A DNA stretch of 64,000 nt from Laguncularia racemosa. Lineage: Eukaryota > Streptophyta > Magnoliopsida > Myrtales > Combretaceae. The stretch covers positions 8,556,001 to 8,620,000 of the forward strand of contig JBBMOL010000016.1 of NCBI GenBank assembly GCA_037954665.1, given 5' to 3'. Below, piece after piece: positions 57,862 to 64,000 of the stretch. The notes under the pieces are model-generated. The model searched no databases. It saw only the letters and a list, made by a program, of their open reading frames with translations, and was not told the DNA's origin. The position numbers were made by a program, and so were the translations under genes. The stretch's first letter is position 1, and the number at the start of each line of letters is the position of its first letter.

Positions 57862-58437
57862 ATGAACAACACTACCCAACTATCAGTTCCTATTCTAGAT
57901 GGGAAAAATTACAATCATTGGTGCATTCAAATGAAGGTCTTGTTTGATTACCATGATCTGCTGGAAGTCGTGAAGAATGGAGTGCATGCAATAGCACATA
58001 ATGCAAATGATATACAGAAGGCAGCAAACTGTGATCTAAGAAAGAAGGATAAGAAAGCGTTATATTTCTTCCACCAAGGAATGAATGGTGAGATGTTTGA
58101 ACAGATTGAAGGAGCTACTACATCTAATGAAGCATGGACTATCCTGTCCACTTCATACAAAGGTGATGAGAAAATCAAGAGGGTAAGTCTCCAAACCTTG
58201 AGGCGACAATATGAGTTGCTGCAAATGGAATCTACTGAGCCAATTAATGCATACATTAATAGAGTCCTTACATTGACAAACAATATGAAAACTAATGGTG
58301 AAATTCTACCTAAACAAAATAAGGTGGAGAAGATTTTGAGGCCCTTGACTTTAAGGTTCGAACATGTTGTAACTGCAATTGAAGAAAGCCATGATCTGTC
58401 AACTATGGCAGTTAAGTTGTTGTCCAGCTCATTGTGA
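57862..58437 (+). pseudogene. copia gag, first part
   Basis: A 191-codon open frame begins 'MNNTTQLSVPILDGKNYNHW', with 'MKVLFDYHDLLEVVKNGVHA', 'ATTSNEAWTILSTSYKGDEK' and 'LRPLTLRFEHVVTAIEESHD'. This is the capsid region of copia gag (DUF4219 plus UBN2 arrangement). It ends at a TGA; the polyprotein resumes at 58453. The protein resembles the gag of the 9.6-14.9 kb copia, implying a related lineage. Confidence 0.88.
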
Positions 58438-58452
58438 GCACATGAACAAAGC

Positions 58453-59063
58453 ATGAATGACAACAAGCTTGATAAGCCAATTGAACAGGCTTTTCAAGCT
58501 CAAGTCTCTATTGGGAATTCCTACCAAAAACATGGAAATTCTCATGGTAGAGGAAGAGGACAAAGTGGTAATCACTTCAACAAAGGCTGTGTTAATCGTG
58601 GTGCTACAGAACAAAACAACACAACTTGCAACTTCAAGTATAGGTATGGTCATAGATGCAATAAAGGAAGATTTGACAAATCAAATGTAGAGTGTTACAA
58701 TTGCCACAAATGTGATCATTATGTAAATGAGTGTAGATCCAAGGATGACAATCAAGTTGCTAATTATGCACAAGAAGTAGGTAATCAAGAACAAGTTGAG
58801 AATGATCATGCAATTTTAATGGTGTCTTCATCAAATGAAACTTCCAATCGCCATACATGGTATTTGGATACCGGTTGTACGAATCATATGTGCAGACGGA
58901 AGGAATTGTTTGCTGAACTTGATGAGTCATTTCATGCAAGAGTCAAATTTAGCGATGGTAGATTCATTCCGGTGATAAGGAAAGGGCGGATTCTCATTAC
59001 ATTGAAAAATGGAGATCATAGGTACATTTCAAATGTGTTTTATGTGCCTGACATGAAAAACAA
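58453..59063 (+). pseudogene. copia gag C-terminus and protease, cut by insertion
   Basis: A Gly/Arg-rich stretch ('HGRGRGQSGNHFNKGCVNRG') and a zinc knuckle 'CYNCHKCDHYVNECRSKDDN' (CCHC) precede the protease 'TWYLDTGCTNHMCRRKELFA', with Asp-Thr-Gly intact. 'LKNGDHRYISNVFYVPDMKN' leads to the junction with the gypsy LTR at 59064. The open frame continues about 28 codons into the LTR by chance. Confidence 0.88.
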
Positions 59064-59743
59064 TGATGCGTATAACCCTAGGTATGTTAAACCTAGAACC
59101 CCAACGATGCTAGTTGGTTTCAATTACCCCGAGGATAGTCTTGAATAAGCGATGTGTAACTAGTCTCCAATCAAACCTGTTGACTATAACCTAAGTTATC
59201 AAAAGTTATTCCTAGTAATTCGATTAAGAATCCTATGGAAAAGTTCTTTTGCAAAAGAACGAAAAGAGGTATTTCGTATCTCACGAAAAAAGATGTGTTT
59301 TCATATATCAAAGTTGTCTCTTAGTCGACCCCTAGCACGGTATATATAGCACACAAATACAATATGGAAAAAACCTAACACAATATGGAAATCCTAAGTT
59401 ACCTATTCTATCCTTATTCTTGTGTCACCAAGTAGGCAACTAAATAACATGGAAAACAAACCAACAAATAATAACAAAACCGAGTGTATCCTCTAATGTA
59501 TTATCCACGCAAATATGTAATATTCCTAAAATATTCCATCCTTCCATGGTCACGTGAATCAAGTTGACACATGTATGTTTTCCTTTCGTGTAACTTGATT
59601 CCCAGGCATGTAAGTCCATGACTAGTCCTTGTAGAGCTTCGTTCATTCTTTTAGCTCTAGCTCGGGTCATCGGGCCTCCAATACCATGTAATGGATCATG
59701 GAATTTTGGCTCCTTCCTTTTTCATGCTAGCTGATCCTCATCA
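59064..59743 (-). repeat. 3' LTR of the gypsy derivative, polyprotein tail encoded inside
   Basis: 680 bp, TGATG...CATCA when read on the minus strand, matching the solo LTR at 12595-13273 (679 bp) end to end. A 76-codon open frame (59670-59440) encodes 'MTRARAKRMNEALQGLVMDL'. A TATA-like 'GCTATATATACCGTG' lies near 59335-59350. Confidence 0.85.
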
Positions 59744-59924
59744 TTCCCTCCTTCCTCGAAAAGATTTGTCATCGAATCACCTACATTATAAAAAGTAAGA
59801 TTAGAAACATTACAATTGCACTTATATTACCATAGTGACTCAACAAATCAATCTTGTAGGTGTTGTAAGTGATGTGCTCCAAGACTTGGAAAAGTCCCTC
59901 TCCTCTATGATGTAATTTAGGCTT

Positions 59925-60293
59925 TCACTGTGGTGCAAATATTTCTTTTCTCAAATGCACCCAAACCTTTTCTCTTGGATGAAACACAGTCCTGACACGT
60001 CCCTTTGGTATAAGCCACTTCCGGATCACATCCAATTTCCTCTCATCCACGGCTAGCTCCTCTATTCCTGTAATAAAGTCAAAAGAAAACACCATACTAG
60101 GTAACGAAAGATTAGTGTCAATATAAGTAAAATAAACATCCTTGTACATAAGTACAAGTAGTTGTTTCCTCGCCAAAATTGCACTCTCACACTTACTTTT
60201 TCTTATAATTTTCTCTTCTCTCAATGTTTCAGACTCTCTTCCCTCATAGCTCACCAATGTTTGTCTCTCAATCTTCTCTTTTTGCTTCCACAC
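59925..60293 (-). pseudogene. collapsed gypsy pol: pre-RT, RT end and integrase C-terminus fused
   Basis: One 122-codon open frame joins three parts that are normally hundreds of residues apart. They are a pre-RT segment ('LLVLMYKDVYFT'), a segment like the RT thumb/connection ('VDERKLDVIRKWLIPKG') and the integrase C-terminal 'FHPREKVWVHLRKEIFAPQ'. The catalytic parts of RT, RNase H and integrase are missing. The frame is open across both joins. Confidence 0.7.
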
Positions 60294-60349
60294 ACTCTCT
60301 ATTTCACTCTAATTTCTTTGGTAATTTTCACTTAGTCCTCGCAAGCTTC

Positions 60350-60730
60350 CTATGGTTTCTGTGGAGTAAGAACCACCTTCCTTTTGTTTAAAACAAAAAA
60401 ATATTGATTCTTATACCCATCGTATATAACGTTCCTATCAAACTGCCAAGGTTGCCCTAACAAGATGTGGCTAGCCTGCATAGGTACCACATCACACATA
60501 ACCTCGTCTTTGTAGCTCCCTATAAAGTAGGCTATAAGTACCTGCTTGGTCACCTTTACCTTCCCACAATCACTCAACCACTGCAATCAATATGGTCTAG
60601 GATGCTTCACTGCTTTCAACTACATCTTTTCTACTAGCAAAGTGCGAGCAACATTAGTGCAACCGCCACTATCGATTATCAAGCTACATACTCTACCCTG
60701 CACATGACACCATGTATGAAAAATATGTTC
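60350..60730 (-). pseudogene. gypsy aspartic protease
   Basis: A 'CSLIIDSGGCTNVA' segment (near 60715-60675) carries the catalytic Asp-Ser-Gly. It is followed by the 78-codon open part 60586-60350 with 'QWLSDCGKVKVTKQVLIAYF' and 'VVPMQASHILLGQPWQFD'. Stops at Gln/Trp positions lie near 60590 and 60620. Confidence 0.8.
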
Positions 60731-60835
60731 ATGTTGGATCCCCTCACCATCCTCCTGGGGTTGTACACTAAGCACTCTCCTCGTAACATACAACTCGCCA
60801 CTTACGGGTCCCTCTAAGTCAACATCCTCATATTC

Positions 60836-61794
60836 CTATGATGGTGACTCCTCCCCCTCCTCCTTAGAGATCACACTCTCTACATCCCCACTATCACTGA
60901 TAATCATAGCCCTCTGATTTGGACATTGGGATGCAATTAGCTCAAATCCCTGACACCTAAAACACTTTATATCACTCATCCTAGAAGGGGGTTTAGTGTC
61001 AGTCTTTCCCTTAAGTGCAGCAACTGGATTCTTAGCCCTCACGTCCTCCTTAGGCTTTGAATCAGTGGAGTTTCTCTTCCACGTAGACTTCTATGAAGTT
61101 TTGGAAGTCAAGCTAGTCCTTTGCTCACTCTTGTATTTTAGCTACCGCTCTACTTTAATAGCTCTATACAGTAACTCTTCCATATCTAAGTAATGGTGAA
61201 GATTTACTACATCAGCTATCTCCCGATTCAATCCATTGATGAATCTAGCCATAGTGGCCTCATCATCCTCCTCAATTCTTGCCCTAATCATGGCCATCTC
61301 CAACTCTTTATAATAATCCTCTACACTATTATTCCCTTGAGTCAACCTTTAGATTTCCTAAGTAAGTCCCTATAATAGTGACTAGGAATAAAATGCTTCT
61401 GCATGATCGTTTTCATCTCCTCCCAAGTGCTAACAAGTCGCTCTCTATACTTGCGCCTATTACGCACCAACTGATCCCACCATACACTGGCATAATTTGA
61501 AAACTTTACTACAACTAATTTTATTTTTTTCTCCTCAGTGTAGTTGTGACATTCAAACACATGATCCATCTTCCTCTCCCATTCTAAATACAATTCCGAA
61601 TCATTCTTTCCCTAAAAAGTTGGGATTTTCAACTTAATACTCCATAAATTACTATCACGCCTCTGAATACTTCCCCTATCCCTCACGTGTTGGTAATCTC
61701 CAAAATCAGATTCCTCCTCTTCATCTATCCTAACTCCTCCCCTAACAGTGGTATTGCTAGACGGCTCCCTACTCTTTTCCATCCTATCCATCCT
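60836..61794 (-). pseudogene. gypsy gag and zinc knuckle
   Basis: 61794-61612 gives 'RMDRMEKSREPSSNTTVRGG' and an acidic stretch. 61593-61342 gives 'WERKMDHVFECHNYTEEKKI', 'YASVWWDQLVRNRRKYRERL' and 'MKTIMQKHFIPSHYYRDLL'. 61345-61142 gives 'SVEDYYKELEMAMIRARIEE'. 61042-60836 has 'CFRCQGFELIASQCPNQRAM', a zinc knuckle whose His is Leu. The frames are long, with only a few breaks, so this gag is better preserved than that of the 40.9-kb gypsy. Confidence 0.85.
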
Positions 61795-63511
61795 TGATGG
61801 GTGTCGAATCCAACAAAAATAAAACCTACTCCTAGACAATTATATGATTTGCATATAGTGGTGAGTAGGGTTGAATCCACAGAGATTGGTTAAATTTATT
61901 TCTATCCAAGGAGAATAAAAAGGAAAAGGAAAATGGGGGGTTTGGTTTGTGAATCGAATAAAGTTAAAACAAGATAAGAAAATTGAATATTGATAAAAGC
62001 CTAGCCAAAGGAATCAAGATAGTTTAATTCAAGGAATTGATCATCGATGCAAATGTTTTCTATTCTTATTCCTAGATAAACTGGTTATGGTTATTAACAA
62101 GCTCTAACAACCTATCTCTCCATACTTCCTCGATAACCAAGAGAAGCTCTTTGATTATTTCTCTTATCGATTAGACAACCCCAGACAAGCGCTTAGGATT
62201 TAATCTACCAATAGCATTAAAAACTAGAGAGACCACCAATTCATGCCAATAGATTATAAGATAACCTATTTAAACATGATCACACACCTCCATAACATGA
62301 ATTCGATCATCTATTTTATAACCAAACATGTTATTGTGTCACTGAGACTAGAACAATCAATCAATTACGGATTTGACGTGCTAGTTGACAATATATTAAC
62401 TTGCTAATTGAGTAGAAGAGCTCTATTCATACCAATCAACAAAGATAATAATGACAAAACGATTAGAAGATATATGAATATCCGAAAACAACGAATAGAA
62501 TAAATACAAGTCAATTAGACCTCACAATTTGTGGAGAATTAAACATCTATGACCCTTTGGCTAGAAAAGTAGCTTAGCTACTCATGTTCATCAATAAAAC
62601 AAAAATAAAAAGTAAAGACATGATGAACCCAGTTGCCTGCTCTGCCTCCAAGATGATCCAAGGTTCTTCAAGATCCAAAGATTCAAAAGTTGTCCTCACC
62701 CTCTAGGGTTGGTTCTATTTATATTGTTAGAGGGATGGCATGTGATCTTTTGCTAGCAAGATACGAAAATATCTTTCCTTTTCCAAGTAGATTTCGAGAA
62801 GTGAATCTTCGTCTGCCTGGCACGCCCTACCACACGGCCGTGGGTCAAGCCGTGCCTTCGTCTATGCATAATTCATGTATCATCTTCCGTGTCCAGTGTG
62901 TAGCACGGCTCCACCTAAGGCTAGATTTTCAACCGTGCCTTCCTCTGTGCATGATCTACAAGTCTTCATCCTTGTCCAGTGTATACCACGGTCTACACCA
63001 AGGCTAGATCCTAGGCCGTGTCATCCTCTGTCGAAGTTCCACAATTTCTTCTCCTTGGCACGTCTAGCTTCCACCACGGCTCCAAGCATGGTTTCTCCCA
63101 CGGCTTCCACCACGGCCATGCCCTAAGCCGTGTCTCTCTCTGTTGAAAGTCCATATTTCCGCCTTCTCGTCCAGTGTGTAACACGGTTTGCGCCATGGCC
63201 GTGCCTCAAACCGTGCTTCCGATACAAGGCCGTGTATTTCAACCGTATATCTTCCTGTTGATTCAAAACCAAGTACACGGCCGTGTACTTCAATTACACG
63301 CCCATGTACTTCCCTCCGGCGGTGTAAATCCTTGTCTTGATCTAAGTTGTAGATGACTTCTCTAATTTACTTGAATTAGCATCATTGACTCCATTTAACC
63401 TGATTTATCACCATAATAGAATTAAGTACCATTTCCTTATGATTTTTATAAAATCAATAATGAATTAACACAATTTATACTATAAAGATTAAGTATAAAA
63501 TGGCTCTATCA
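61795..63511. mobile_element. 1.7-kb LTR-like insertion in gypsy gag, rich in CACGGCCGTG palindromes
   Basis: It starts TGATGGGTGTCGAATCC and ends GGCTCTATCA, with ATCCT (61790-61794) and ATCCC (63512-63516) as a 4-of-5 target duplication. Joining the flanks restores the gag frame ('ELEQIHDG' to 'MDRMEKSREP'). TG...CA ends and lack of coding fit a large solo LTR. 62820-63310 has a dense cluster of GCCGTG/CACGGC motifs, several forming perfect CACGGCCGTG. Confidence 0.75.
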
Positions 63512-63620
63512 ATCCCGTCATGGATCTGCTCTAGTTCACCCGTTAGGATCCTCTTCATCTCCCTCATCAATTCCTCAAACATAACCTGACTTTCTCCTCC
63601 ATTAGTGTTTTGTCTCGACA
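63512..63620 (-). pseudogene. gypsy gag N-terminus
   Basis: The minus-strand ATG at about 63620 gives 'MSRQNTNGGESQVMFEELMR' and then 'EMKRILTGELEQIHDG' up to the insertion. It links to the gag at 61794 downward. Confidence 0.75.
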
Positions 63621-64000
63621 TAATTCTAATAATTTGTAGCAAGTTACGATCACAATCACAAGAAATATATAAGTATGTTCCTCACACTCACTCATGTATT
63701 GCTCACAATTCCACTTGTGAATATCTCTCACAAAATATGATCTCACAACCTACTTTTTGTAATTCTTTTGCTAAGAACTCAATTTGGAACTCCTAAACTC
63801 AAATTACTATGTTAACACTAATGATTACTATCGACCTAAGTCACGTGAATGAAGGAAGACTAACTACACAATCTAATTGATATGGAAAAGATTCACCACC
63901 GAATAGATATGCAATCAAATGCAAAAGGATATAATTTGCATCGAAACACAATGAATGATTATGGAATGTAATTTTCAGATGCATAATTTAGAAATCACAA
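63621..64000 (-). other. leader of the gypsy derivative, towards its 5' LTR
   Basis: AT-rich with no coding. By position it is the untranslated leader and perhaps the start of the 5' LTR of the minus-strand gypsy. No primer site was recognised before the window ends. Confidence 0.4.

Larger units (their letters stand above)
57625..59063 (+). mobile_element. Ty1/copia element, 5' part, cut by a gypsy insertion
   Basis: A probable 5' LTR (TGTTAG at 57625, or an alternative TGTTAG at about 57588, to CCTACA at 57843) is followed by the primer site TTGGTATCAAAGT (57845-57857). Gag (57862), zinc knuckle and protease follow on the plus strand. At 59063, inside the protease/pre-integrase segment ('YVPDMKNN'), a minus-strand gypsy LTR begins. 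The rest of the copia would lie right of the window. Confidence 0.8.
59064..64000 (-). mobile_element. Ty3/gypsy internal-deletion derivative (continues beyond window end)
   Basis: Minus-strand order: gag N-terminus (63620-63512), 1.7-kb insertion, gag remainder (61794-61140), zinc knuckle (60980-60930), protease (60690-60350), a collapsed pol piece (60293-59925), polyprotein tail, and 3' LTR (59064-59743). The RT palm, RNase H and integrase core are absent. The 5' LTR would be beyond 64000. It is the same family as the solo LTR at 12595-13273. Confidence 0.85.

Noticed and set aside
62690..63356. Overlapping open frames in the palindrome-rich LTR-like insertion
   Set aside because: GC-rich repeats lengthen open frames by chance on both strands; no family motifs.
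1..64000. tRNA or rRNA genes
   Set aside because: No cloverleaf with conserved A and B boxes or rRNA segment was recognised. The TGGTATCAGAGC sites are retrotransposon primer sites, not tRNA genes. A dedicated tRNA scan was not possible.

Overview
This window is nuclear DNA of a flowering plant, most likely a eudicot. Three things point there: a plant-specific MYC-type bHLH gene, fragments of a plant-type SEC16 gene and a germin-like gene, and a dense AT-rich mass of plant Ty1/copia and Ty3/gypsy retrotransposons primed by initiator-Met tRNA. Only one protein gene looks intact: an intronless 443-codon bHLH transcription factor of the MYC2/bHLH14 type at 8152-9483 (+). I cannot name the species.

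Layout. 1-2574: 5' part of a copia element on the minus strand, running off the left edge. 2689-3411: SEC16 pseudogene (+). 3412-8151: AT-rich intergenic DNA with an LTR-like repeat (4418-5222) and two blocks (5388-5850, 7335-7790) that recur side by side at 54695-55640. 8152-9483: bHLH gene. 9632-14937: complete but decayed copia element (-) starting 148 bp after the bHLH stop codon, itself carrying a solo gypsy LTR (12595-13273). 16030-17355: foldback element made of two large hairpins. 18369-31480: remains of an old Del/Tekay-like gypsy element (+), with an Athila/Tat-like gag-protease remnant (-) and a complete decayed gypsy (-, 24271-29896) between its LTRs. 31485-39627: AT-rich DNA with a tandem repeat and a non-autonomous hAT-like element (38019-39014).

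39628-52424 is a four-layer nest. A gypsy element (+) is split at a TAA target by a PIF/Harbinger-type DNA transposon (43728-50970). That transposon contains a germin-like gene fragment and was later invaded by a comparatively young copia element (44738-50041, -). 52425-57590: AT-rich DNA with the second copy of the duplicated blocks and the inverted copy of the LTR-like repeat. 57625-64000: a third copia (+) interrupted at 59064 by a gypsy element (-) of the same family as the solo LTR at 12.6 kb. That gypsy carries a 1.7-kb LTR-like insertion (61795-63511) in its gag.

No operon logic applies. The relationships are those of nested insertion: at least nine retroelement or transposon insertions can be ordered by which interrupts which. 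The main biological points are the altered DNA-contact residue in the bHLH gene, the Harbinger-type unit carrying a germin-like fragment, the gypsy families whose polyprotein tail is encoded inside the LTR, and the double-hairpin foldback.
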